DNA of 64,000 nt from assembly GCF_021917145.1 (NCBI RefSeq), contig NC_061068.1:10362975-10426974 (forward strand), read 5' to 3'. Positions within the stretch are counted from its first letter, which is position 1; each line of letters begins with the position of its first letter. Under the pieces are notes generated by a model. It saw nothing but the letters and a program-made list of their open reading frames with translations. It was not told the origin of the DNA and searched no databases. The stretch is from Hypomesus transpacificus. Lineage: Eukaryota > Chordata > Actinopteri > Osmeriformes > Osmeridae. Positions 9,937 to 20,781 of this stretch are shown here, piece after piece. The position numbers and the translations under genes are program-made.

Positions 9937-12629
9937 TGCAGCGGGAACGGTGTATGTGAGGGCAGGGACAGGATAGGGGATAAGGTCATCCAGTGATCCG
10001 TCAATCAGGATGGTCGGTCTGACGGGAGGCCACACCCACCTCACTCATCTAGCACTAAAACTGAGGAAGGGGAGGATGTAGATAAAAACGGGGAAAAAAA
10101 CATTCCATGACAATAACAAGTTTTACACTAAATCTTGACGCATATTTGTAATGTTTATGCACATGTCACATATTCATGTAGCCCATCAGTACAGCGATTT
10201 TGTTTACATCAAACGTTAAGGTTTCCATGTATTTAAGATGTCCTCGTCAGCCAAATGCATGGTCTATATTAAAACCATACACCTTCCCAACTTATCACAC
10301 ACAATTAAGTTATTGACGAAATACAAAAGAAACTGAATATACTCGATGAGTAATCTTTGATATTACCATATCTTACGTTACAATCAAAATGCCACGTTGA
10401 GGCTTTAAGATCATAGAAAACTAGCAAGTAGACAAATGCTCATCACCTCACACAAGGGCAACACGAAGACGAGCCTAATAATATGAAAATGCCGTTCCAC
10501 GAGTGTAAAATGTAACCTAGTTTACCTACGTTACGAAGCTATAACACCACACTATTCGGTGATGGAAGACATGTCAAACAGATTTTGTGATAAGAATATT
10601 GTACACTTGTCTTGTTTTTAATTACTGGGTTTTACTTTTGCTTGCGAACAATGCAGCCAAGTCAGACTAGCTACAGCTAGCTAGTTGGTGTGCCGGATAC
10701 ATTGATGACCAGACTAGGTTTGCAAACCGTTGCCACCATTAAACTCAATTTTGCTAGCTCTGAATATTTTTAACATGATCAACTAGCTATATGACTTAAT
10801 ACATTTTCAATTCTTACATAGACCGATACTATGGTGGAAACAAAGCTGGCTGTAAAGAAAATAATGTGGACAAATCTCGATGGCACGAGTGCCATGATGA
10901 AAGCACAGCTCTCTAATTAAAAAGGCATTCGCCATTGGCTTCGAACAGCACCACCGACATGAGTAACCTATCTAAGTGGCACTAACGTTCGCAAAAGGAC
11001 TGCAAATGGCAATGTTGTTATAAAAAATAAACTACAAGCTAATTCTGGCATTTAACTACCAACTGAGAGAAAGATGGGCTGTGTAGCTACCAACAGTGGT
11101 AGCTAGCTAGACTACTAAAACGTCGTAAGAAGTGGTAGCTTTATGCTCCTACCTACATTACCAATTTTTAAGTCCGCGAATTAAACCCAACATTTTACAG
11201 ATTGAATCCAAACAAAAAAAACGTTATACTGTACAAAACCAAAGGCTAGAGTGTAGATTAATTTGCTTGGTACTTCAGTGAATATTGACTCTTGTATTGT
11301 AGGTAGAGCTAGCTAGCCTCCAATCCAACGTTATCCCACTAGCTAGTCTACTGTAGCTAGCCTGTGAGCTATAACAGAGGACTAGCTACCTCTATATTAT
11401 GACATTAAAAACAAGACTGGCTATAGCTAGGGTAGGGAACACGGCCTTTGATAACGCTTGCTGAAATAGCACTGAGGTATTTTTTCCCCTCAGCCTCAAA
11501 ATATATTAATCGCTTAGAGTACGGACAATGAGCGCTATCCCTTCGGCCTGTCTGTTGTGTCTGTAAGTGCTACAGCTGCTCCTACTAGCAAGCTAGCATT
11601 AGCTAGTAAGCTAACTGCTCGCTTGTGCGTCTCGTAGGAGTCGGAGGAGCATTTGAGGATGTAAGGCCAGGGTTTTAAAAATACAAATTTCTTCGATTAT
11701 AATGCTAAAGTCACGGACGATCGACCTGTGCAATATCAAAATGTACATGGATGTTGAGTTACCCAATATGTTTTCTTGTCGATCTTTTTTTTTTTCTCGA
11801 AGCCCGTCGCCTGTGTTCCGATATCTTTCGTTTACAAACACAGGAAACGCTACCGGACGTGCTCTTCGAGGAGAACCCTGTCATGCGATTGGAGAGAGAG
11901 CTTGTGAACGTCAACCATGTTGGTGAAGAGCAACTAGCCTACTCCATTTTGGTTATGGAAGTCTCAATAGCTCAAGCAGTGTCTGTGATACCTTTTAGTA
12001 TTTTTAGTATATTTAATATACATTTTAATAATTATATTTCATTGTCGACCCACATATTTTATGAGTTAGGTCTACATGTTATATGAGTAGCCTAAATATG
12101 AACAACTACCTCTGCCAACTGATTTATATTTGTTTGTCATAGGTAACCAAAAATAAGTTTTATACTGTTTCTGTAGCCTAAGTTGTACATAATATTATAG
12201 AGGCTTGGCTAATTGAAACAATTATATTGGTTTCTATGACATTGCTTTTAATTAGTAATTCCCCGAATTGACAGGGGTAGCGCACGTAGTTACCTGATCG
12301 CTTGAGTAGCCATATTTGTCACAACAGTCGGGATATTATGCTGTTTACATTTACATTTAGTCATTTGTTTATGATGTGTTCCATAACACTAGACTATGCT
12401 TGTGATTTTGACTCTTAAATTGAATACTTGTCATATTTAACGACGACAAGGCTATCATCTGCTCTCCTGTGATCTAGTTGTATTCCCTTTATGACTAAAT
12501 AGGCTACATTAGGGTGAATTGGGTGTCATATTTAATAGGCTCGTTCTAAAGTTTTAAAAAGTCTGCCCAATAGAGGTTACTGTGTAGTGCGGCTATATAA
12601 ATTCAAGTCAATGATAATACTATTTAGAG
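9937..12629. other. znf740 upstream/5' UTR region, no further coding exon recognised
   Basis: This should hold the znf740 promoter and 5' UTR exon(s), but I could not place a start site. The stretch 10660-11620 is rich in TAGCTAGC-type repeats common in fish DNA. Open frames near 11702-12086 show no family similarity. Confidence 0.4.
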
Positions 12630-12825
12630 CAGTGGTTCTCAACCCTGGTCCTCAAGTAGGCCACCCCTGTCCTGCATGTTTTAGATGTTTCCCTGCTCCA
12701 ACACACCTGATTCAAATGAATGGGTCATTATCTAGTTATGCATAAGCCTGCTAACGACCATTCATTTGAATCAGGTGTGTTGGAGCATGCAGAACAGGGG
12801 ATACTTGACATGGGTTGAACCACTG
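12630..12825. mobile_element. hAT-like hairpin MITE, about 196 bp
   Basis: Begins CAGTGGTTCTCAACCCTGG and ends GGTTGAACCACTG, hAT-type termini. Internally it has a perfect 29-bp inverted repeat: 12695-12723 against 12758-12786 (GCTCCAACACACCTG and its complement). It folds into a long hairpin. The 8-bp target duplication is not clean. Confidence 0.65.
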
Positions 12826-12906
12826 ATTTACAGTATGCCAAAACAGTAAAAACTGTGTTTAGTCACACATTGAATTTGCAATACATTTAATGCACGTTTA
12901 TACAAA

Positions 12907-13075
12907 TGTGTATATGTGGCTCACTTTGGTAAGTGGGTTTGAATCCTGCTGAGCCCAGGGATAAAGTTTGTACATCGTGTTGGGGTTTGAGTCCCATACC
13001 ACATTCAGATGCTGTTTGTAAATCGCTTTGTGTAAAAACGTTGGCTAAATAAATAAATAAATGTAAAACATTTAG
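12907..13075 (+). mobile_element. Degenerate tRNA-derived SINE-like sequence
   Basis: Contains a B-box-like GGGTTTGAATCC, then a tail (AAATCGCTTTGTGTAAAA, ending in a TAAATAAATAAATG run) resembling the 3' tail of the clearer SINEs in this window. Old and diverged. Confidence 0.35.
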
Positions 13076-13448
13076 ACAAAACACTCAATTTAAAAGGTCT
13101 GAATACTAGCCATCATCTGCTGTCTATTACTGTTTATTTTCAAGTGTATGTCCTTAAAAATTTTGATAGGAGATTACCATTAGATCTTCACTGCAATAAA
13201 TTGGAAGACTAATGAAATTAATACTGTATAATCTCATTACGAATTACTTTTCATGTTTTTTGCTTGCACTCTAGATGGCGCTCTTGGCAGGAGATAGAGG
13301 GAAACTGTAATCATACACATAAGGAAATGACAACTGGAGCAAAGGGTTGAGCACCTGGACACAGTTGTCATGTCAACTGAACACTTTGGTGTTGAAACAG
13401 GGATGGTTCCAATGGCCATGTGGCTGTGTTGGGGAATAGAGAACTGCT

Positions 13449-13578
13449 ATTCCCCCGAGGCAAGTAGGGTGAAGTGCCTTGCCAAAGGACACAACGTCAT
13501 TTGGCACGGCCGGGAATCGAACTGACGATCTTCAGATTACTAGCCCGATTCCCTAACCGCTCAGCCACCTGACTCCCC
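13449..13578 (-). mobile_element. tRNA-derived SINE
   Basis: On the minus strand it starts GGGGAGTCAGGTGGCTGAGC and carries an A box (GGCTGAGCGGTTAGGG), a B box (GTTCGATTCCC) and the GGCAAGGCACTTCACCCTA-like body shared with copies at 13650, 15388, 30892 and 59362. It is not a functional tRNA gene: there is no proper anticodon stem, and the SINE body follows. Confidence 0.75.
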
Positions 13579-13649
13579 AGTAGGCGTTCCTTATTAAAAA
13601 CATAAGTTTTATGAATTTAGTAAAACCTGAGGTCAGAGAGCTTTGTATG

Positions 13650-13836
13650 GCGTCAGATGGCTGAGCGGTTAGGGAATGGGGCTAATACTCAGAAGGTTGC
13701 CGGTTCGATTCCTGGCCTGAAAAATGACTTGTCCTTGGGCAAAGCACTTCACCCTACTTGCCTCGGGGGGCATGTCCGTGTACTTACTGTAAGTCGCTCT
13801 GGATAAGAACGTCTGATAAATGACTACATGTAAATG
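13650..13836 (+). mobile_element. tRNA-derived SINE, near full length
   Basis: GTCAGATGGCTGAGCGGTTA head with B box GGTTCGATTCC, a middle CACTTCACCCTACTTGCCTC, and the tail GTAAGTCGCTCTGGATAAGA ending in ATGTAAATGTA. Same family as the neighbouring minus-strand copy, placed head to head. Confidence 0.8.
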
Positions 13837-13934
13837 TATATAAAAGTAGTTTGAAAGTTAGTCACAGCCTGGGAGAAAGTGGACATGAAAGGAATACAAT
13901 TATTGCAACCAATGTATATGTGTATACATATATA

Positions 13935-14431
13935 CAGTATCTCACAAAAGTGAGTACACCCCTCACATTTTTGTAAATATTTGATTGTCTTGTTCTGTGA
14001 CAACACTGAAAAAATGACACTTTGCTACAATGTAAAGTAGTGAATGTACAGCTTGTATAACATTGTAAATTAGCTGTCCCCTCAAAATAACTCAACACAC
14101 AGCCATTAATGTCTAAACCGCTGTCAACAAAAGTGTGTACACCCCTAAGTGAAAATGTCCAAATTGGGCCCAAAGTGTCAATATTTTGTGTGGTCACCAT
14201 TATTTTCTAGCACAGCCTTAATCCTCTCGGGCATGGAGTTCATCAGAGCTTTACAGGTTGCCACTAAATCCAGAGTTTTTTTCAGGGGACAGCAAATTTA
14301 CACTGTTATACAAGCTGTACATTCACTACTTTACATTGTAGCAAAGTGTCATTTTTTCAGTGTTGTCATGGGAAAAGATAATCAAATATTTACAAAAATG
14401 TGAGGGGTGTACTCACTTTTGTAAGATACTG
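13935..14431. mobile_element. Tc1/mariner-type non-autonomous element, 497 bp
   Basis: Inverted termini (CAGTATCTCACAAAAGTGAG at the left, its near complement at the right) with TA on both sides (13933-13934 and 14432-14433), the Tc1/mariner target signature. A second internal pair of inverted segments (TGTACACCCCTAAGTGAA region) remains. There is no intact transposase; it is an internally deleted derivative. Confidence 0.8.
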
Positions 14432-15387
14432 TATATATATGCCAACTTATCTCAGTATTTGATGGCACTATGTTGACCACCCATGCTGCTCATTCTTATT
14501 TTATATATATTTTATATTTAAATTGTTTTATTCTTAGATTGTTTAGTTCTTAGAAATAGTTAAACTTTTGTACTTTTACTTAATTTTTAATGTTTAGTGT
14601 TTTGTACCTTAATCAACCTTGATGGAACACCCCCCAGGTCAGGAACAAAATTCTGTCCCAAAATGTTTCTAAATATTATTTTTGTAATGATACTGGGAGG
14701 AGGGACATGGCTGACTAAGAATATTGGCAAGTATGCCAGACTATGCATGCTGTAGATGTGTAAGAATTAGGCCTATGCTTTTTCAGGTTACCGTATTTTC
14801 CGGACTTTTCCATCTAATGTCCTCTCCGTCTTCTCAAATAAAGGAATGCCCTCTTTCTTGGGGATATGAATAGGCTATGCTTCTGTTTAAATTTTGAAGG
14901 AAATAATTTAATTGGGTCAGCTAAACTACTTGCATAACAGATTTAAAAAAGAATGTGATCTAGAGATGAAAATGTGACAAGTAATAGAAACTCAAAGGCC
15001 AATATTTGTTTATATATTATTAATGGTCCATAAACCATATACCTATAAGAGCACTAGATAACACCTAGCTGGGTCCCATCATCAACCCTTGTAGGCAAGG
15101 CATACTTCTGTAAACTCCAAATGGGAGAAACCTGGGAAACCCATCTGGGGCCTCGGTGGAAACTGAGGTCAAAATTGACTGGGTCCCAGCTGGGTAGCTC
15201 AGATAGGCCCCAAATATCAGCCCAGTTGCAACCCCTTTGGGCCCCACCGGAGTGTTGATGGCTGGGGTAGTCGGCCCAAGTTGGGCCCAGATAAGATGCC
15301 TATTTTGACAGGGGAGGTTCTAGACCATTTCAACTGGGTGGCCAAGCTGGGGGCAGTTGTAGAATGGGGCCAATTACATCAGCCTAA
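14432..15387. other. Intergenic, no gene seen
   Basis: AT-rich DNA. A GC-richer block at 15065-15320 has recurring GGGTCCCAGCTGGG/GGGCCCCA motifs and is probably an old repeat of unknown class. No exon or RNA gene is recognised. Confidence 0.4.
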
Positions 15388-15525
15388 ACATTACATGTAC
15401 AGGGACATTCCCCCCGAGGCAAGTAGGGTGAAGTGCCTTGCCCAAGGACACAACATAATTTGGCATGGCGGGGAACCGATCCGGCAACCTTCTGATTACT
15501 AGCACCGCTCAGCCATCTGACTCCC
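15388..15525 (-). mobile_element. tRNA-derived SINE (truncated head)
   Basis: Reverse-complement copy of the local SINE family: GTACAGGGACATTCCCCCCG, the GCCTTGCCCAAGGACACAAC body and an altered B box (GGTTGCCGGATCGGTTCC). Confidence 0.7.
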
Positions 15526-15630
15526 TATTTTTTTTATCTGATTCCCTAATTATTGTCATATTGTTTTCTTCACTGCGTGGCAGGAATGAACAGGCAAAAT
15601 ACCATGTTTATAATTATACAGACTCTACAT

Positions 15631-16295
15631 TAAGGCCGAATCCCAATACTCCCCCTTACCCCTTCCCCTTACCCCTTCCCCTTAATTTACCCCTTGCCCT
15701 TGGCCCTCAGAAGTAAGGGGTAAGGGCTACATAGCCCTAGGAAATGGGACGCCACTTGGTTACAGGTACGTTGTCTAGCACGTATCGATATTTCCAAAGC
15801 AAGTAGTGTTATGCACTGATATTAAACGAAATTCGCTGCTAATGGAGTTTACTTAAAACTGTAGACATGCTAGTCAGAGTAATGCGGGACTGTTGTGCAA
15901 TTCAACACTGTAGCATTAGCGTACCAAACTAGCGATTTTTAGAAACGTTTCAATTTGGAAAATGGTTGCAAATATATATGTTCAGGACTGTGTATAACAC
16001 AAAACAAGACTGTCATGATTTTTTTATCAATTAATTAAGCCGAAAATATTACATTTATCGGACTCTCTGGATGATCTGGCCCCCATTGTTGCCGGTCGCG
16101 CAGGATTCACATAGCCCTCGGTTTCAAGTAAGCTCCCGATCTTACTTGGTTTTAAGGGGTGGGTACCCCTTAGTCTTAGCCCTTCCCCTAGCTCAATAAG
16201 AGTATTGGGACACCACTAGCTCTCACGGGAACGCGCAAAACTAAGGGGAAGGGGTAAGGGGAAGGGGTAAAGGGGAGTATTGGGATTCGGCCTTA
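15631..16295. mobile_element. MITE with long G/C-run terminal inverted repeats, about 665 bp
   Basis: The left end runs AAGGCCGAATCCCAATACTC followed by repeated CCCCTTACCCCTTCCCCTTA. The right end is the inverse: repeated GGGGAAGGGGTAAGGGG, then AGTATTGGGATTCGGCCTT. The inner part also carries AAGGGGTAAGGG blocks. The G-run arms at 16243-16276 meet the usual four-run G-quadruplex pattern. The flanking trinucleotides (TTA/TAA) hint at a Harbinger-like target but do not give a clean duplication. Confidence 0.7.
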
Positions 16296-16780
16296 GGGTG
16301 GCCAATAGGGGGTCCAATCTTATTGTCACAGGGGCATTGGCCCCCCTCCTCTTCCCCCCAAACCGCCCCAGACCCATGCCCACTCGCTACCCCTGTAGAT
16401 TTAGTGTAGCAAACTAACTTATAGCATGCTAGCGCAGACAGCCTAGAAAACCATATTTCTTAGATTAAACGTCGCCCTCAAATAAATGCCGCCCTCGAAT
16501 GAACGGCGCACCAAAAATGAACAATGTGTAATAAACCGAAGTTTAATCGAATAAATATGGTCATTAAGATTTTTTTTTTTAAATGGCCACGCCGAGATAG
16601 CCTGGCTCTGCCCTCCTACGTACTTCCGCTCAATTTGGGTTTTGCTTCTGTACTAGGTCTGGGAGTTTGACTTTGAAGTCGGTTTTCAGAAACACATTTT
16701 TTGTAGGTCCAATCAGCGAACAGAGGGAGCGGGTGAGAACGATGACGTTAATGTCGTGCACTAGTTTGAGTAGTTCAGTA

Positions 16781-16960
16781 ATGGCGGCGGAGAAAGATGT
16801 GAGCGAAGCTATTCTGCGGTTGTGGTAACGCTGCCGAATATCCATAGGTTGAAGCCAGAGCAAGAACATTATTTGCTGAGTTTTGTTGGTGGCCATGATG
16901 TTGTGGCCCTCCTCCCCACGGGGTTCGGGAAAAGTTTGATTTTCCAGCCACGGCAGCTAG
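16781..16960 (+). pseudogene. Decayed RecQ-type helicase N-terminal fragment (transposon-associated)
   Basis: ATG at 16781 opens MAAEKDVSEAILRLW, followed by an in-frame stop. In the +2-shifted frame the sequence continues RLKPEQEHYLLSFVGGHDVV and then ALLPTGFGKSLIFQ, which carries the superfamily-2 helicase Walker A motif (PTGFGKS) and the KPEQ nucleotide-recognition motif typical of RecQ-like proteins. The stop, the frameshift and the loss of everything after motif I make it a remnant. Similar helicase-like fragments are repeated in fish genomes (recalled, not checked). Confidence 0.65.
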
Positions 16961-19169
16961 CTCCGTTACAGTAGTGGTGAAGGAGTTGGCTAAGGCGAAC
17001 GCTTGCGATTGGTTATGGCAAATCAGAGTGGCTCTGGGCAGATCCAATAGTTTTAAACAGAGGACCCGCCTTCAAGGATGTTAACGTTAGTCAATGGAGC
17101 GATCCCAGACCCTCTGTACAAATGAAATGTACAAGGTTAGGACCAGGCTAACGCCGAGGGGCCCCCATATCAATTCTGCTCAAGGCCCCATACAGGCTTA
17201 GGCCGGCCCTGGTGAAGCACAAGTAAAGTTAAACACAAGTATATAGGCTACAGGTGTATTAATTATTGTATTTTTAGCCATAAAACGCATCTTTATGTTA
17301 TTGGTTTGACATAGTTTGTTGTGTATGGAGGCGACCAGCTGCAGTGGTCGTAGTGGGTTAAAGTTAGTTATTAGCTAAATAGTAGGGTTGTGTTAAACGC
17401 AAACACTTACAGTTTGTGTTGTGTCCATATCTTTCCTTTTCTTTAGCTGAGAGGTGATCCAAAGAAACGTGGGAAGGTAAATTTGCCGGCTTTTGCTGCG
17501 TCTCACCGGTGTGAGCCGCTATCGCCAGCAGTTTTCTGACCTCCAGGTCACCGAGCATGTCACGTGACTGAAAACTATGAATAGTCAGGAAAATCAGGAG
17601 GTGCTCGTAGAGAGGCTTGGTGAGGGCACGGAGAGGGCGTTCCTTGCGTGCGTGTCACTAGTCCGTAAAAACGCATAAGTAAATTGGCCTGAGGCTCTGA
17701 ATTGGCCTTGCACTGCATGCTACGCTGGTCGACATAATGACGCGTCCGTTGATTACGAGAAGGTGTTTACGTAGGTGTACCGTTCAATGCAGTAGGCTGA
17801 GAGAAAAAGTGAAAATGGAACTCGTGAGCTGGAAAAGTTGTTTGGCCGTAATTTCAGTCAAAAGAAGGCCAATCAAGTCGACCTACATGTTCAATTTGCA
17901 AGGCCGATTTGTCTCGTGGTGGCAAGGACCCCAAACAATACACAACATATCCGCTGTTAAAACATTTGTGTATGAAACATACGAAAGAAATTCATGAAAT
18001 CTAGGCCAATATTTTGGATAGCCTATTGATTGGATCTTGACATAGGGTAAACATAGGCATATAGTAGGCCTAATTGTCAAAATAGTTATCCCACTTATCT
18101 TCCTGGCATGTTGCCTATTCTTTCTTTTTTACAGTAAAAAATCATTGTGTTAACTGTGTTAATGGACTGAAGATGGGAGTAGGATTCGGTATTCGGTTTC
18201 GGCCGAATCATAATCAGTGGATTCGGTATTCGGCCGAACCCCAAAAATCTGGATTCGGTGCATCCCTATTCACAACGAAGATCAAAGCTTTTAGACTGCT
18301 ACAGCTCAAAATTGTGCGTCACGCGTGGCCGATTCTAAAAAATAAAACGCCTCCACATTTTCTCACTCATAAAAAATAAAACGCCTCCACATTTTCTCTC
18401 TCAAAAGAAAATTGTTACCACAGCCTATGACTCATCCTTTCAGTTGGATGGCATAACTTTTTTATATTCGTCAGGTCTACAGTGAAAGATCCTTTTAGGA
18501 TCATTTTACTGTGAGTCATCTGCTTATTAGTCAGGTAGGGGGCAGGGGCGGCTTTTTTCACGTGACGTGGGGGGCGCACGAGCATTTAAAAAAAGAAATC
18601 TCTGTGCGGTTTTCTTTTATCTATCATTTCAGTGTGTGGAGAATTGGCATATTGGCGCCCCCTTCAGGCAGCTGCAGGCAGCGGCCGCTTGCTGAGACGG
18701 TGCCGTGCAGCATTTTCCTCCTCAGGTAGTAGCGGTGCTCGTTCCGTGGCTCCGACCAGGAGCCAAATCAACCAAGTTAAAGAAAAAAGTTGGCTAAATA
18801 CAAATATTCAATAAACAGTTTTTGAATTTTTTATGACTTATTTATAGTGGGCAGCCTGGCTACGTTGGTTCAACTTTTTCAACTTCAACTTTATCCTTCA
18901 AAAGGAAATTAGTGTGCAGCAGGGGTCAGAAACACAAACACAGAACAGCGCCAAATGCCAATAACATTACACCACACAGAACACACAATACAGACACACC
19001 TTCCCCCAAACCCCATGACAGAGTCCATTAGTACTGTAGTTAGTCTAATCAGCTAGTGCAAGTTAAATTCAGTATTTTGAGAGGGATGACTGTCTTACCT
19101 TGCTAGCTAGTTAAGACAAACCAAAGGTTACTTCAGTCTAGATAGAGTAGCCTATTACTAACTTAGGCA
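16961..19169. other. Intergenic, repeat-rich, no gene seen
   Basis: No exon is supported. A short repeat of GGATTCGGTATTCGG/GGCCGAA motifs at about 18178-18270 looks like a fragment of a dispersed element. A near-duplicate AAAAAATAAAACGCCTCCAC occurs twice near 18340-18395. CACGTGACGTGGGGGGCG at about 18559 may belong to another element end. Confidence 0.4.
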
Positions 19170-19660
19170 ATTCGGGCGGGGATTATGGTGCTGAAGGGAG
19201 AGCTGAAGTCCACAAACAGGATCCTGGTGTAGGATGCAGGGGTGTCCAGGTGCTGGAGGGTGAAGTGGAGAGCCATGTTAACTGCATTGTCCACAGACCT
19301 GTTGGCTCTGTAGGTAAACTGCAGGGGGTCCAGGAAAGGGTCTGTGAGGTGTGCCAGTAGGCCTGCAAGAGCTCGAAATACCTCACTACCACGGAGGCCA
19401 GGACGATGGGTCTGTAGTCATTAAGTCCTGTTGGCCTTGGCTTTTTGGGCACAGGGATGATGGGGGAGGACTTGAGACAGGCTGGCACATGGCATGTCTC
19501 CAGGGCGGTGTTGAAAATGTTGGTGAACACCGGAGACAGCTGGTCAGCGCAGTGCTTGAGGGTGACAGGAGAGACAGAGTCCGGCTCAGCTGCTTTGCGG
19601 GGCTTCTGCCTCTTGAACAGTCTGATGATGGGGAGGGGGGGGGGAGTCCATATAAGGGGT
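19170..19660 (-). pseudogene. Non-LTR retrotransposon (LINE) reverse transcriptase fragment
   Basis: The minus strand encodes [20 protein letters not shown] followed by [16 protein letters not shown], the palm/finger region of LINE reverse transcriptase. The frame then shifts near 19380 and continues as an RANRSVDNA-type segment in another frame. It is closely related to the plus-strand copy at 26550. The 5' side is cut by the hAT element at 19670. Dead fragment; the clade (L2/CR1/Rex-like) is not resolved. Confidence 0.8.
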
Positions 19661-19669
19661 AGACAGTCC

Positions 19670-20773
19670 CAGTGGCGTTTTTATATGTAAAAAATCGGTG
19701 GGGCAAAAAACATTTCAAAATATAGGATACCAGTAAGCTACAAAAGTCCCTCTTGCTACTGATGTGTTTATTTAACACGTCAACAAACAGCGTGGCTCCA
19801 CACAACACTTTTAACGACAAAGCGGCTTGCTTCTACCAGGTGTTGTAGTACACAAATTGGAGAGAGGGAGACCTTCTTGTGTAATTGCTCTCCTTGTCTC
19901 TCTCACACACACACACATGTAAAATTACCACTGTCATATTTACAAACCTAAATTAGGAATGCAACCAAGGCAAGCTCAGAACCAATGTGCCTACAGGGCC
20001 ATGCGCAAACAGCAATGAGCTCAACACAACGGAAGGCCACAACGAAGCAGAAATACAACTTTTTAGGGTTACAGATCCATTCTATGACAACAACCAGATA
20101 AGCATGGACACACTGACACGTCACCATCTTCATCTATCGATCCAGCCCCAAAATATGACCAATGCATGGACCAGCACCACAAAGGCAGGATGACAAAATA
20201 TGCTTTCACTCACCAAGGCTGAGAGCTCACTTGAAGAGAGAGGTGCCTTCTTTTGTATGCTAACTAGACTAACCGTTAGCCTCTTTCTTCAAAAACCACT
20301 CCACTTTAAACCTACGGTTACTTTTACCAGCAGTTTGAGCGATGACAATATCGTGGCTGATGGGCACCACTTAAGCTGCTTTACTTCAACTTTCTCCTCC
20401 AAATTAAGGGTTTATAGGGTATATAACCGGTGCTCAAGTATGAAATCCACTTTATTCATTTTCTCAAGTTATCTGGCGTTTGTGAAGCTAACAAGCTATG
20501 GAGGATTATAGGGGCCAAAACTAAATAAATAAATACTTGGATAAATAAATAATTATATAACACAAAGCTTAAATAAATGACACAAAATATATAAATGTTA
20601 TATGTATTTGTGTGTATATATATATATGTTTACGTTTTCATGTGTTTACATTTATTCATTTATACTTACATTTATTAATTTATACTTACATTTATTTATT
20701 TATACTTACATTTATCCACGGTGAAACTTCCTGCAGCACTGCCCCACCTGCCCCTAATGACCAGTCGCCACTG
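19670..20773. mobile_element. hAT-superfamily non-autonomous element, 1104 bp, perfect 8-bp TSD
   Basis: Terminal repeats CAGTGGCG at the left and CGCCACTG at the right, flanked by a perfect 8-bp direct duplication GACAGTCC (19662-19669 and 20774-20781), the hAT signature. Subterminal GGTGGGGC and GCCCCACC also match in inverse. No transposase frame remains; the interior is AT-rich with TTATACTTACATTTATT repeats near 20640-20715. Confidence 0.85.
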
Positions 20774-20781
20774 GACAGTCC

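Noticed and set aside
11751..12086. 111-codon open frame upstream of znf740
   Set aside because: Hydrophobic AT-rich translation with no motif; no supporting exon structure.
13650..13730. tRNA gene candidate (A and B boxes)
   Set aside because: The same head recurs at 13449, 15388, 30892 and 59362 with a common non-tRNA body and tail, so it is a SINE; cloverleaf and anticodon are not intact.
14149..14403. Open frame inside the 497-bp Tc1-type element
   Set aside because: Too short and without DDE motifs; residual terminal sequence of a deleted element.
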